Below, one piece after another: positions 16,117-23,647 of a stretch of DNA of 64,000 nt. The stretch lies in assembly GCA_028821475.1 (NCBI GenBank), contig JAPPGB010000083.1, forward strand, positions 1 to 64,000, in the 5' to 3' direction. Below the pieces are notes generated by a model. That model worked only from the letters and a program-made list of their open reading frames with translations. It ran no database searches and was not told the origin of the DNA. Positions within the stretch are counted from its first letter, which is position 1, and each line of letters starts with the position of its first letter. The translations under genes and the position numbers were made by a program. Source of the DNA: Spirochaetaceae bacterium. Its GTDB lineage: Bacteria > Spirochaetota > Spirochaetia > SZUA-6 > Bin103.

Positions 16117-16390
16117 ACCGCCGGCAGGCCGAAGCCGAGGAAGCTCAGCGACGCCTCGGAGATGATCACGTTGCCCACGTTGATGCTGTAAACGATCAGC
16201 ACGGGCGCCGCGATGTTGGGCAGCACGTGGCGCAGCAGGGTGCCGCCCGTGGAGGTGCCGATTGCCTGCGCCGCCTGGAAGTAGGCGTTTTCCTTGACCC
16301 CGATCACCGCGCCGCGCACGATGCGCGACGCGGGAATGCCGCCGGCGACGCCGAGCACCACGATGATCTGCGGCACGCCGCGGCCGGCGA
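16117..16390 (-). pseudogene. Fragment of a second DppC-type permease
   Basis: The minus strand reads GRGVPQIIVVLGVAGGIPASRIVRG through VKENAYFQAAQAIGTSTGG to LSFLGFGLPA, about 90 codons of a DppC-family permease including the coupling motif. It breaks at both ends: beyond 16390 the frame runs into unrelated sequence and at 16117 it joins the DUF433 gene. It is clearly related to, but diverged from, the intact permease at 9898-10881, so it is not a recent copy of it. Confidence 0.8.
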
Positions 16391-16396
16391 GGTCTT

Positions 16397-16655
16397 GTAC
16401 TGGCCGATGGCGATGCGGCGGCTCGTGCGCGCGCCCGGCCAACGGCAGTGGCCGTGGGCGCAGGGACGGATCACCGCCGGCCACCTCCCCGACCTGCGCC
16501 GCCATCCGGCAGTCGGCAAGTATCTGCTCACCTTCCACGGCGCCACCCGCCGCGGCCGCCGCGAGCGCGCCCGCCACGGCGAGGCCAGCATCGCCATCGC
16601 CTGGAGCGACGACCTGATGCGCTGGTTCTGGCCGGGCCATCTCGGCCCGGCGTGA
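16397..16655 (+). pseudogene. C-terminal fragment of a glycosidase-like protein
   Basis: The plus frame ending at TGA 16653-16655 reads MAMRRLVRAPGQ, then AGHLPDLRRHPAVGKYLLTFHGATR and ASIAIAWSDDLMRWFWPG. The LLTFHG and IAWSDDL strands resemble blades of five-bladed beta-propeller glycosidases (GH32/GH43/GH117-like). No start or N-terminal domain exists; it abuts the permease fragment. Family level is tentative. Confidence 0.45.
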
Positions 16656-16865
16656 CTTGGCGCGGCAAGCCCGCCTTCCCGCTTGCTGCCGCCGAGTCGC
16701 ATCGCATCGCCACCATCGCCCCGCCACCCCACGCCACGCCAACGCCACCAACGCCATTCGACAGCAGCGATATCAGCGTCTTCCATACTCCGCCGGCTCC
16801 GCCGGCCCTCGCGTGTTGTGATCTGATTCAACACTGGCGTATGGTGAGCCTGGAGGATAGCTTAC

Positions 16866-17411
16866 ATGTCCCTGATCGAGCATCTGGAAACTGACAGGTG
16901 GGAAGAGTTCTTTCGAGGTGTTTTCGAGTACACACTCGAAGTCATGAAGCACGACCGCTTCCGTTCGGTCGGCAGTGCCGCGGACGATCTAAGAGGCTGG
17001 CTTGCCAGGGGCGGGGTCGCCAGGGTCCGGGAGCGTCTCGACGACCAGATGGAAATGCGCCGGTTCAGCGCCTCCCAAAAGGTTGCCGTCCGCGACTACC
17101 TTGAGCAATTGGTTCGAGAGAATCGTCGGGCGCTGCTGGACCTGAACGCCACCGGTGTCATCCCCGCGAGCGGGCAGGTGCAAACGGAAGCGCTCGGCGT
17201 GTCGGAGACCGACGTTCAGGATCTGCTCGACCGGATGCTCGCAGGTGAACGACCCTTCGAGGACTGGATGCATGCTCACGGACATTCCGATGAGGAGATT
17301 TCCGAAATCTACCAGCTGATCGACGACTGGTTGCTGCAGAAGGGAATCATCCCCGCACGCCCGCCTGACTGGCGGGAGCTGCGCAACGAGCAGGGGATCG
17401 ACTCCCCATGA
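16866..17411 (+). CDS. Hypothetical protein, 181 residues
   Basis: I do not recognise this family. It has a good RBS (GGAGG) 9 bp before ATG and normal codon use, so it is likely expressed. The product is acidic, soluble and mostly helical by composition, with segments RWEEFFRGVFEYTLEVMKHDRF, a basic-acidic helix ARVRERLDDQMEMRRF and a C-terminal DEEISEIYQLIDDWLLQKG. There is one cysteine-free sequence throughout and no membrane segment. It lies inside the TA-rich stretch between gene fragments and an orphan antitoxin, 66 bp upstream of the latter. Confidence 0.7.
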   Translation: MSLIEHLETDRWEEFFRGVFEYTLEVMKHDRFRSVGSAADDLRGWLARGGVARVRERLDDQMEMRRFSASQKVAVRDYLEQLVRENRRALLDLNATGVIPASGQVQTEALGVSETDVQDLLDRMLAGERPFEDWMHAHGHSDEEISEIYQLIDDWLLQKGIIPARPPDWRELRNEQGIDSP

Positions 17412-17477
17412 TTGCGCCAATCAGCTTGCGGAAGTGCGGGGCAGCACGTCGACCAACTCGGCCACGACGGTCGAACC

Positions 17478-17756
17478 ATGTCGGACAAGATCCTGAACAT
17501 ACATGAAGCCAAGACGCATCTTCCCGAGCATCTCGCGGGGCTCGGCGAGCGCGATCGCATCATTCTGTGTCGACGCAACCGGCCGATTGCCGAGATTCGT
17601 CCCCTGCCAGCCCCGCGCTCGACGCCCCGCCCGGTAGGCCTCGGCAAGGGGCTCGCATCCGTTCCGGAGAGCTTCTTTGCGCCGCTGCCGGATGAGTTGC
17701 TCGACCTGTTTGACGGCGGTGCCCAACCGGACGACCGCGCGCGTTGTCGAGGATGA
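17478..17756 (+). CDS. Orphan Phd-type antitoxin, copy 1 (3' end replaced)
   Basis: The first 88 residues (MSDKILNIHEAKTHLPEHLAGL ... LLDLFDGGAQPDDR) are nearly identical to the intact antitoxin at 18450-18713. After GACGACCG (about 17742) the sequence switches to a fragment of a dehydrogenase gene and ends ARCRG-stop instead of reaching a PIN toxin. The protein is therefore complete in its DNA-binding and most of its toxin-binding part but has lost its toxin. It could still bind the neighbouring operator or neutralise the toxin of copy 2. Confidence 0.75.
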   Translation: MSDKILNIHEAKTHLPEHLAGLGERDRIILCRRNRPIAEIRPLPAPRSTPRPVGLGKGLASVPESFFAPLPDELLDLFDGGAQPDDRARCRG

Positions 17757-17924
17757 TGCCGAAACGGCGTGTGGGGATGCTGCCGGCGTCCGCCACCGCC
17801 ACGTGCGGCTTCATCGATACGTTCGGAAGGCCCCACAGCTTGTGGCCGGCGGGCAGCGGCTCGTGCTCGTAGACGTCCAGCCCGGCGACCGCGAGCGCCT
17901 CCGGGGACACCCAGCCGTACACCG
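17743..17924 (-). pseudogene. Internally deleted fragment of a D-2-hydroxyacid dehydrogenase
   Basis: On the minus strand this reads VYGWVSPEALAVA joined directly to GLDVYEHEPLPAGHKLWG and VAVADAGSIPTRRFGIILDNAR. In the intact gene at 19932-20897 the same two parts are about 170 codons apart, so the copy lacks the NAD-binding core as well as both ends. It is fused on the left to an antitoxin gene and on the right to a PIN-toxin stub. Confidence 0.85.
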
Positions 17925-18249
17925 CGGTGGATGCATGCCGTGGAATCGATCAGGAATCCCAAGCGGGAGGTCCCTCGACCGACTCGCCGGCCAGGATGTC
18001 ACGCAAACCGCCGTCGAGCAGAACCGGGGCTCGATTGCGAAGATGTGCGATGCACTCCGATGCGCGGCGTGGCGCAACCGGAGGCGGCGCCATGACGCAG
18101 ACGTCGTTGCCCCGGCGATGGACGACGAAGCGGCCACCCTGCAACTCGATCCGGTCAAGCAGCTTCGAGAACGAACGGCTCGCCTCCGTTGCAGAGATCC
18201 GTTGCTCGCGTGCGTGCTCGGTCCGCGACCGGTTATCTGATCTATCCAT
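17925..18249 (-). repeat. Duplicated VapB-like antitoxin region, copy A, with 5' stub of toxin
   Basis: Nearly the same sequence as 19525-19862. It contains a full antitoxin gene (17950-18249) and only the first dozen codons (GFLIDSTACIH) of the PIN toxin before it runs into the dehydrogenase fragment at about 17924. Confidence 0.85.
17950..18249 (-). CDS. Orphan VapB/Phd-like antitoxin, copy A
   Basis: About 99 residues from ATG 18249: MDRSDNRSRTEHAREQRISATEASRSFSKLLDRIE region (shown in parts: RISATEASRSFSKLLDRIE, GGRFVVHRRGNDVCVMAPP), the Phd/YefM-like DNA-binding fold, then a C-terminal tail ending EGPPAWDS. It differs from copy B (19548-19862) at a few residues and lacks a GFGGD insert in the tail. 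Its toxin gene is reduced to a stub, so it is an orphan; it could act in trans on the copy B toxin or operator. Confidence 0.8.
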   Translation of the reverse strand: MDRSDNRSRTEHAREQRISATEASRSFSKLLDRIELQGGRFVVHRRGNDVCVMAPPPVAPRRASECIAHLRNRAPVLLDGGLRDILAGESVEGPPAWDS

Positions 18250-18449
18250 CCTTAATCTGATTTTGGCCCGACGCAGGAATAGTGTCAACGCCCCCTTGCG
18301 GGGCACGGGCGATCCGCCGTTCACGGAACTCGTCCATCGCCTGCCGAGTCAGCTCGGACGCCGTCCGATCCTGTGCCTTGGCGCTCGCGCCCGCCCCGCG
18401 ATGACCTCTGACCCTTGATACGACTTGAAACATGGTTTACTTTCGAACC

Positions 18450-18713
18450 ATGTCTGACAAGGTTCTGAACATACATGAGGCCAAGACGCATCTGTCCGAG
18501 CATCTCGCGGCCCTCGGCGAGCGCGATCGCATCATTCTGTGTCGACGCAACCGGCCGATTGCCGAGATTCGTCCCCTGCCGGCCCCGCGCTCGACGCCCC
18601 GCCCGGTAGGCCTCGGCAAGGGGCTCGCCACCATTCCCGAGAGCTTCTTTGCGCCGCTGCCGGATGAATTGCTCGACCTGTTTGACGGCGGTGCGCAACC
18701 GGACGACCGTTGA
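18450..18713 (+). CDS. Type II antitoxin, Phd family, copy 2
   Basis: An 87-residue antitoxin, MSDKVLNIHEAKTHLSEHL, with the short Phd-type N-terminal fold (NIHEAKTHLSEHLAAL, IILCRRNRPIAEIRPL) and a tail ending FFAPLPDELLDLFDGGAQPDDR, the usual toxin-wrapping tail of Phd partners of PIN toxins. The stop overlaps the toxin ATG by one base. It is the intact parent or sister of the orphan at 17478. Confidence 0.88.
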   Translation: MSDKVLNIHEAKTHLSEHLAALGERDRIILCRRNRPIAEIRPLPAPRSTPRPVGLGKGLATIPESFFAPLPDELLDLFDGGAQPDDR

Positions 18714-19099
18714 TGCGTCTGCTCCTGGATACCTGTACGTTCCTGTGGTTGGTCGATGACCATCCCAGTCTGAGCGCACGGGCACGGGATGCCATCGTGG
18801 ATCCGGACAACGACGTCTACTTGAGCGCCGCGTCGGCTTGGGAGATAGTCATCAAGCACGCGGCCGGGCGCCTGCAGTTGACCCTCCCGGTAGATGACTA
18901 CATTCCCCGGCAACGAGAGCTGCACGGTATTGAGCGGCTGCCGATTACCGAAGATGCCACGCTGGTCTTGGCCAAGCTGCCCGCCCGCCACCGGGATCCT
19001 TTCGACCGCATCCTGGTTGCCCAGGCGATCATGGATGCCTGCTCTCTGGTTACGCCGGACCCGCTCATCAAGGGCTACCCGGTGCCGATCCTCTGGTAG
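18713..19099 (+). CDS. PIN-domain toxin (VapC-like) partnered with Phd antitoxin
   Basis: A 128-residue PIN nuclease: MRLLLDTCTFLWLVDDHPSLS with the first acidic residue D6, SAASAWEIVIKHAAGRL with the conserved Glu, and RHRDPFDRILVAQAIMD with the later aspartates. This is the PIN subfamily that commonly pairs with Phd-type antitoxins, cutting specific RNAs. ATG 18713 is chosen because it is coupled to the antitoxin stop. It looks intact. Confidence 0.9.
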   Translation: MRLLLDTCTFLWLVDDHPSLSARARDAIVDPDNDVYLSAASAWEIVIKHAAGRLQLTLPVDDYIPRQRELHGIERLPITEDATLVLAKLPARHRDPFDRILVAQAIMDACSLVTPDPLIKGYPVPILW

Positions 19100-19143
19100 C
19101 GTCAGCTCTGGCGTTCAGCGGCAGCGAGTTACCGCGTCGACGC

Positions 19144-19560
19144 TTACGTGAACCGGTGCACCGTGAGCCCGGCGACGCGGTCGAAGTGGCGGGCGTCCCC
19201 GGTGACGATCGCGTCGCCGCGGGACAGCGCGGTCGCCGCAATGAGCAGGTCCGATGTCGGGATCCTCTGTCCCGCGGCGCTCAGTTGCGCATCGATCCGA
19301 CCCACCACGCGCGCGACCGTGAGGGTGACGGGGAGCACCGGAATCGCCCCCAGCAGAGCCTCGATGAATTCCTCGCGTCTTGCTCGCCGCGACGGGTGGT
19401 CGGCGCGCCAGCAGCCGTGAAACAGCTCCGCCGCGCTCATCACCGACACCCACAGTTCGGCATTGCCCCAGCGCTCCATGATCTCGGCGACGAGTTGCTC
19501 CGGCGTGCGGCGGTTGCGTTCGGCGTGGATGCATGCCGTGGAATCGATCAGGAATCCCAA
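19144..19560 (-). CDS. vapC: PIN-domain toxin, VapC family
   Basis: A 138-residue PIN nuclease read from TTG 19560: GFLIDSTACIHAERNRRTPE (first Asp D6 in the usual position), SVMSAAELFHGCWRAD with the conserved Glu, and PTSDLLIAATALSRGDAIVTGDARHF with the C-terminal aspartates. The start overlaps the antitoxin 3' end by 13 nt, so coupling is expected. The TTG start is inferred because no ATG or GTG occurs near the first strand. Probable tRNA or rRNA endonuclease by family. Confidence 0.85.
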   Translation of the reverse strand: MGFLIDSTACIHAERNRRTPEQLVAEIMERWGNAELWVSVMSAAELFHGCWRADHPSRRARREEFIEALLGAIPVLPVTLTVARVVGRIDAQLSAAGQRIPTSDLLIAATALSRGDAIVTGDARHFDRVAGLTVHRFT

Positions 19561-19862
19561 GCGGGAGGCTCCTCGACCGCCTCGCCGGCCAGGATGTCGC
19601 GCAGGTCGCCGCCGAAACCACCGTCGAGCAGGACACCGGATCGGTTGCGAAGATGTGCGATGCACTCCGAGGCGCGGCGCGGCGCAACCGGAGGCGGCGC
19701 CATGACGCAAACGTCATTGCCCCGGCGATGGACGACGAAGCGGCCACCCTGCAATTCGATCCGGTCAAGCAGCTTCGAGAACGAGCGGCTCGCCTCGGTT
19801 GCAGAGATCCGTTGCTCGCGAGCAATTGCCGCACGCGACTGGTAATCTGATTTATCGCGCAC
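19525..19862 (-). repeat. Duplicated VapB-like antitoxin region, copy B
   Basis: Partner of 17925-18249, same orientation, about 1.6 kb apart. Here the antitoxin is followed by a complete PIN toxin, so this copy is the intact one. Confidence 0.85.
19548..19862 (-). CDS. vapB: VapB/Phd-like antitoxin, copy B
   Basis: A 104-residue protein from GTG 19862, with SDYQSRAAIAREQRISATEA, SFSKLLDRIELQGGRFVVHR and VCVMAPPPVAPRRASE, then a tail with GGFGGDLRDILAGEAVEE that probably clamps the PIN toxin. It precedes and overlaps the toxin gene. Sequences upstream (TATCAGATCTGTGCGCGATAAAT region) are AT-richer than surroundings and may hold the promoter. The gene is convergent with neither neighbour; it is divergent from nothing within 70 bp of the dehydrogenase stop. 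Confidence 0.85.
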   Translation of the reverse strand: MRDKSDYQSRAAIAREQRISATEASRSFSKLLDRIELQGGRFVVHRRGNDVCVMAPPPVAPRRASECIAHLRNRSGVLLDGGFGGDLRDILAGEAVEEPPAWDS

Positions 19863-19931
19863 AGATCTGATACTATCGCACCGTCAGGGCGCGCGTCAAA
19901 TCGGGCTGATGCGCTCACCGGGTTGCTGTGG

Positions 19932-20897
19932 CTAATACCACCTGGTCTTGTCCACGACGTTGGTCAGGGGTTGGCCGGCGAGGAAGCGGCGCGCGTTGTC
20001 GAGGATGATCCGGAAGCGGCGGTCGGGGATGTTGCCGGCGTCCGCCACCGCCACGTGCGGCGTCATCAGCACGTTCGGGAGGCCCCACAGCTTGTGATCG
20101 GCGGGCAGCGGCTCGTGCTCGTAGACATCCAGGCCGGCGCCCGCGATCTGGCCTGATTCGACGGCGTCGGCGAGGTCGTCGATCCTGCACACCATGCCGC
20201 GCCCGATGTTGATGAAGTACGCGGTCGGCTTCATCAGCCTGAACCGGGCGGCGTCGAACGTGAACTCGGTCTGGGGCGTGTGCGGGACGGTGGTGATGAC
20301 GAAGTCGGCGCGCGGCAGGAGGTCGTCCAGCTCGTCCGGGGCGTGCAACTCCACGTACGGCAGGTCGTGCTCCGGGCGCGGCTCGATGCCGATCACGGTC
20401 ATGCCCAGCTCGTGGCACAACCTGGCGGTCTCGTGGCCGATGCCCCCTACCCCGTTGATCAGCGCGGTGGCCTCGCCGAGGTAGACGTAGGGCGTCTTGC
20501 GGGCGTCCTTGTCCCACGCGCGGTTGCGCTGCGCGTCCAGGTACCACGGCAGGCCGCGGGACAGCGCCAGCACGAACATCAGGATGTGGTGCGAGATGTG
20601 GTCGGAGTAGATGCCGCGCGGGTTGCAGATGACCAGCGGGTGTTCGATCAACTCCCGGTAGTAGTAGCCGTAGAACGGCCCGGCGTCCGGGTTCTGCACC
20701 CAGGCGAGCTTCTCGGCGACGGCCAGGGCGGCCGGGGACACCCAACCGTAGACCGCATCGGCGTCACGGATCGCCTCCAGCGCCTCCTCGTCGGTCTCGG
20801 GCGAGGTTACGTGAAACTCGGGAACAGCCTCTGCCAAGCGGGCGGCGAGCATCCGCCGCCCGTCGTCCTGCGGCGGCATGAATACGAACTTCGGCAC
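19932..20897 (-). CDS. D-2-hydroxyacid dehydrogenase
   Basis: A 321-residue NAD-dependent oxidoreductase. NAD-binding motif GVGGIGHETARLCHELG, then NIGRGMV with the substrate-binding Arg, LDVYEHEPLP with the catalytic Glu, and TPHVA with the catalytic His. The start is GTG 20897, set by a perfect AAAGGAGG eight bases upstream; the longer frame adds 24 unconserved residues. It reduces 2-keto acids or oxidises D-2-hydroxy acids; substrate unknown. A deleted copy of this gene lies at 17743-17924. Confidence 0.88.
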   Translation of the reverse strand: MPKFVFMPPQDDGRRMLAARLAEAVPEFHVTSPETDEEALEAIRDADAVYGWVSPAALAVAEKLAWVQNPDAGPFYGYYYRELIEHPLVICNPRGIYSDHISHHILMFVLALSRGLPWYLDAQRNRAWDKDARKTPYVYLGEATALINGVGGIGHETARLCHELGMTVIGIEPRPEHDLPYVELHAPDELDDLLPRADFVITTVPHTPQTEFTFDAARFRLMKPTAYFINIGRGMVCRIDDLADAVESGQIAGAGLDVYEHEPLPADHKLWGLPNVLMTPHVAVADAGNIPDRRFRIILDNARRFLAGQPLTNVVDKTRWY

Positions 20898-21003
20898 GTA
20901 TGGAGCCTCCTTTCGCGGGTACCGTAGCCCGTTTCCGGGAAACGCACACGCTCGCGGGGGCCTCACCAACGACCCGGCAGCCGGTTTGGCAGGCGCCGGT
21001 ACC

Positions 21004-22047
21004 CTACTTCCGTTCCAGTTCCAGGAGGCGCTGCTTGCGCCACAGGCCGCCGCCGTAGCCGGTCAGGGCGCCATTGCCGCCGACCACCCGGTGGCAGGGA
21101 ATGACGACGGCGATCGGGTTGGCGCCGACCGCGCGGCCCACCGGACGGGCGGCGCGCGGTCGCCCGATCTCGGCGGCGACACGTCCGTAACTCCAGGTGT
21201 CGCCGTGGGGGATCCGCAGCAACGTGTCCCACACCAGCCGCTGCAGCTCGGTGCCGGCTGGTCGCAGGGGCAGCTCGAAACAGCGCCGCCCGCCGGCGAA
21301 GTACTCGGCGATCTGCTCCGCGGCCCGGTCGATCGGCGGTTCCCGGCCCGGCACCAGGGTGGCATCCAGACGCTTGCACACGCGGCGGAGTTGCCCTGCG
21401 AGGCGGTTCGGATCGGCGAACTCGGCCAGACACAGCGTGCCGCCGACGGCACCGAGCATCATCACGCCCAGCGGAGTGTCCACCGGAGCCACCGCCAGCA
21501 GCGTGGAGCCGCCCGTGGCGCCGGGCGAAGTCCCGACCAGGTTGCGGATCGCGTCGCTGAACCCGCTCAGCGACTCGTAGCCGTGGTCGAAGGCGGCGTC
21601 CGTGACCGGCACACCCTGCTGCAGGTCGCCCACCGCCGCCGCCAGCCGCCGGGCGCGGGCGTAACCGTGGAAGGTCATCCCGAAGCGCCGCCGGAACCAG
21701 CGCCGCACCGCCTCCGGGCGCAGTCCGGCCGCGGCCAGGTCGGCATCGGTCCAGCGCCGCCGCGGATCACGCTCCAGGTCGGCGAGCAGCGCGGACAGCC
21801 ATGCCGGCGCCGCGCCGCCCGGATCGAGCGGGCGGCAGCGCAGGCAGGGGCGGTAGCCGGCGGCCAGCGCCGTGCCGGCGGTGGCGAAGAACTCCACGTT
21901 GCGCGGCTCCGGCTTGCGCGCCGGGCAGGAGCAGCGGCAGAAGATGCCGGTGGTGCGCACGGCGGCCACGAACAGGCCGTCGTAGCTGCCGTCCCGGCTG
22001 TTGAACGCCGCGAGCATCTCGTCGCGCGGCGGCATCGCCTCAACCAT
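21004..22047 (-). CDS. ada: Ada-type DNA alkylation repair protein / methylated-DNA cysteine methyltransferase
   Basis: A 347-residue Ada protein with three parts. The N-terminal zinc/methyl-acceptor domain has C37, C41, C68 and C71 (FCRCSC ... CLRC), the first being the likely methylphosphotriester acceptor. An AraC-type helix-turn-helix follows (DLAAAGLRPEAVRRWFRRRFG to about residue 165). The C-terminal O6-methylguanine methyltransferase has C318 in IPCHRVVG. It both repairs DNA and activates transcription after self-methylation. It is transcribed away from the sel cassette across a 136-bp gap. Confidence 0.92.
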   Translation of the reverse strand: MVEAMPPRDEMLAAFNSRDGSYDGLFVAAVRTTGIFCRCSCPARKPEPRNVEFFATAGTALAAGYRPCLRCRPLDPGGAAPAWLSALLADLERDPRRRWTDADLAAAGLRPEAVRRWFRRRFGMTFHGYARARRLAAAVGDLQQGVPVTDAAFDHGYESLSGFSDAIRNLVGTSPGATGGSTLLAVAPVDTPLGVMMLGAVGGTLCLAEFADPNRLAGQLRRVCKRLDATLVPGREPPIDRAAEQIAEYFAGGRRCFELPLRPAGTELQRLVWDTLLRIPHGDTWSYGRVAAEIGRPRAARPVGRAVGANPIAVVIPCHRVVGGNGALTGYGGGLWRKQRLLELERK

Positions 22048-22183
22048 GCGTCAACCGTAATCCGGCCGCAATCGGGTGACCACCGCAAAATGAACGCCGA
22101 ACCCGCTGCTCGGCGCCGGCCCCGGTATGCGGGCGCGGCTGGTTGAGTTACCCTGGATCAAGCGGCGCGACGCTCAGTTTCCG

Positions 22184-22279
22184 GGAGAGTGATGGGTGCC
22201 TGGTGGTCCCCGCGGTCTTCAAAACCGTTGTCGACCCTGCCGATGCAGGGCGAGGTGGGTTCGATTCCTACCCTCTCCG
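22184..22279 (+). tRNA. selC: tRNA-Sec (anticodon UCA)
   Basis: A 96-nt tRNA. Acceptor GGAGAG pairs with CUCUCC. The anticodon loop CUUCAAA (22217-22223) carries UCA at 22219-22221 on a stem GCGGU/ACCGU. The very long variable arm has stem CCCUGC/GCAGGG with loop CGAU. The T loop is UUCGAUU on stem GUGGG/CCUAC. The extended acceptor and long variable arm are diagnostic for selenocysteine tRNA. Discriminator G; CCA is not encoded. A U-C mismatch lies at the base of the acceptor stem. It decodes UGA with SelB, and ends only 31 bp before selD. Confidence 0.93.
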
Positions 22280-22310
22280 CTCATACTTTGCAACGAAGGG
22301 GGTGGTCGAG

Positions 22311-23375
22311 TTGACGCGCGAAGAGATCTTTCGGCTCACGGCGCTGTCGTCGTGCGCCGGGTGAGCGGCCAAGCTCAGCCAGCAGGCACTGGCCCAGGTC
22401 CTGGGCCAGCTTCCCGCGATCGACCATCCCAACGTGCTGATCGGTTCGGCTGCCGGCGACGACGCAGGAGTGTACCGGCTCGACGCCGAGCGGGCGCTGG
22501 TGCAGACGGTGGATTTCTTCACGCCGGTGGTCGACGACGGCTACACCTACGGGCGCATCGCCGCCGCCAACGCGCTGTCCGATGTGTACGCGATGGGCGG
22601 TCGGCCGCTGTCGGCCCTCAACGTGCTCGGCTTTCCCCCCGACCAGGTGCCCGACTCGGTGATCGCGGCGATTTTGCGCGGCGGCGCGGATACGGCGCAT
22701 GGTGCCGGGTGTGCGGTGATCGGTGGACATACGGTTCGCAACCCGGAGCCGATCTACGGCATGGCGGTGACCGGACTGGTACATCCGGAACGGTTGCTCG
22801 CCAAGGACGCGGCGCGGGCGGGGGATCTGCTGATGCTTACCAAGCCGCTGGGAACGGGCATTGTCACCACGGCCCTGAAGCGCGCTGCCGCGCCTGCGCG
22901 GGCGGTGGAGCGGGCCGTGGCCGCCATGACGCAACTCAATGCGGCCGGTCCTGATCTCGCCGCATCCGGGTTGGTTGCGGCCACTGACGTCACCGGCTTC
23001 GGGCTGACCGGGCACCTCGCCGACCTGTGCGCGGCCAGCTCATGTGGCGCGGAGCTGTGGTACGACCGCGTGCCGGCGCTGGATGCCTCGCTCCCGGAGC
23101 TGATCGCGAACGGCTGCATTCCCGGCGGCACCGCGGACAACCTGTCCGCTGCCGACGACTCGGTCGACTGGGGTACCTGCCCGGAGCCGACCCGGGTCCT
23201 GCTCGCCGATGCACAGACCAGCGGCGGGCTGCTGTTGTGCGTCCCCGAGGCGCGGCACGAAGCAGTGTGCGCCGTGCTGGCCGCCCACCATGCCGTGCAA
23301 GCGATCGTGGGACGCGTGACGAGCGCCGCGAGCGTACCCGTTGTCGTCACCGCCGGGCCTGCTCGCAGGCATTGA
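22311..23375 (+). CDS. selD: Selenide, water dikinase, itself a selenoprotein (Sec18)
   Basis: Read through TGA 22362-22364 this is a 354-residue SelD, the usual length (E. coli 347). It makes selenophosphate from selenide and ATP. Context SSCAG-U-AAKLSQQALAQ aligns with GAGCGCKIS of E. coli SelD, so Sec replaces the catalytic Cys17. Later GSAAGDDAGVY, DVYAMGGRPL and ATDVTGFGL are the ATP- and metal-binding motifs. TTG 22311 is chosen because AAGGGGG lies eight bases before it; GTG 22302 overlaps that RBS. A perfect 8-bp hairpin follows the UGA. Without read-through the gene would look like a short 5' ORF plus a SelD lacking its active site. It needs the Sec machinery it supplies. Confidence 0.93.
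22389..22409 (+). promoter_or_regulatory. SECIS hairpin of selD
   Basis: CUGGCCCA (22389-22396) pairs perfectly with UGGGCCAG (22402-22409) around the loop GGUCC, which carries the GGU expected by SelB. The loop begins 32 nt after the UGA, within the bacterial range. It is inside the coding sequence. Confidence 0.85.
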
Positions 23376-23647
23376 CGCCGTCACCGACGCAGGCGGTCCG
23401 CTCGGACAACCGCGGGGAGCCACTGCTTGCGGCCCGGCGTGCTGACCAGTCTCGGCTTCGCGCGCTCGCCACGGGGCAACCGTCACGATGGCCGCTTGCG
23501 GCCTCGCTTCCTGATCAGCGTCCGCTTCGCGCACGTGTTGCGGACCGGCGGCCGCCTGTACCGCCATCTGAGGTCGCGTGGTGGGCCCCGCCAAGCGACT
23601 CGCGATCCGTGCCACGATGCCGCGGATGTGGCAGTATCGGCCGCGCG

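Noticed and set aside
22143-22364. Short plus-strand ORF of 73 codons upstream of selD
   Set aside because: Its first half runs through the tRNA-Sec gene in a meaningless frame; only the last 17 codons are protein-coding and they belong to selD upstream of its Sec codon.
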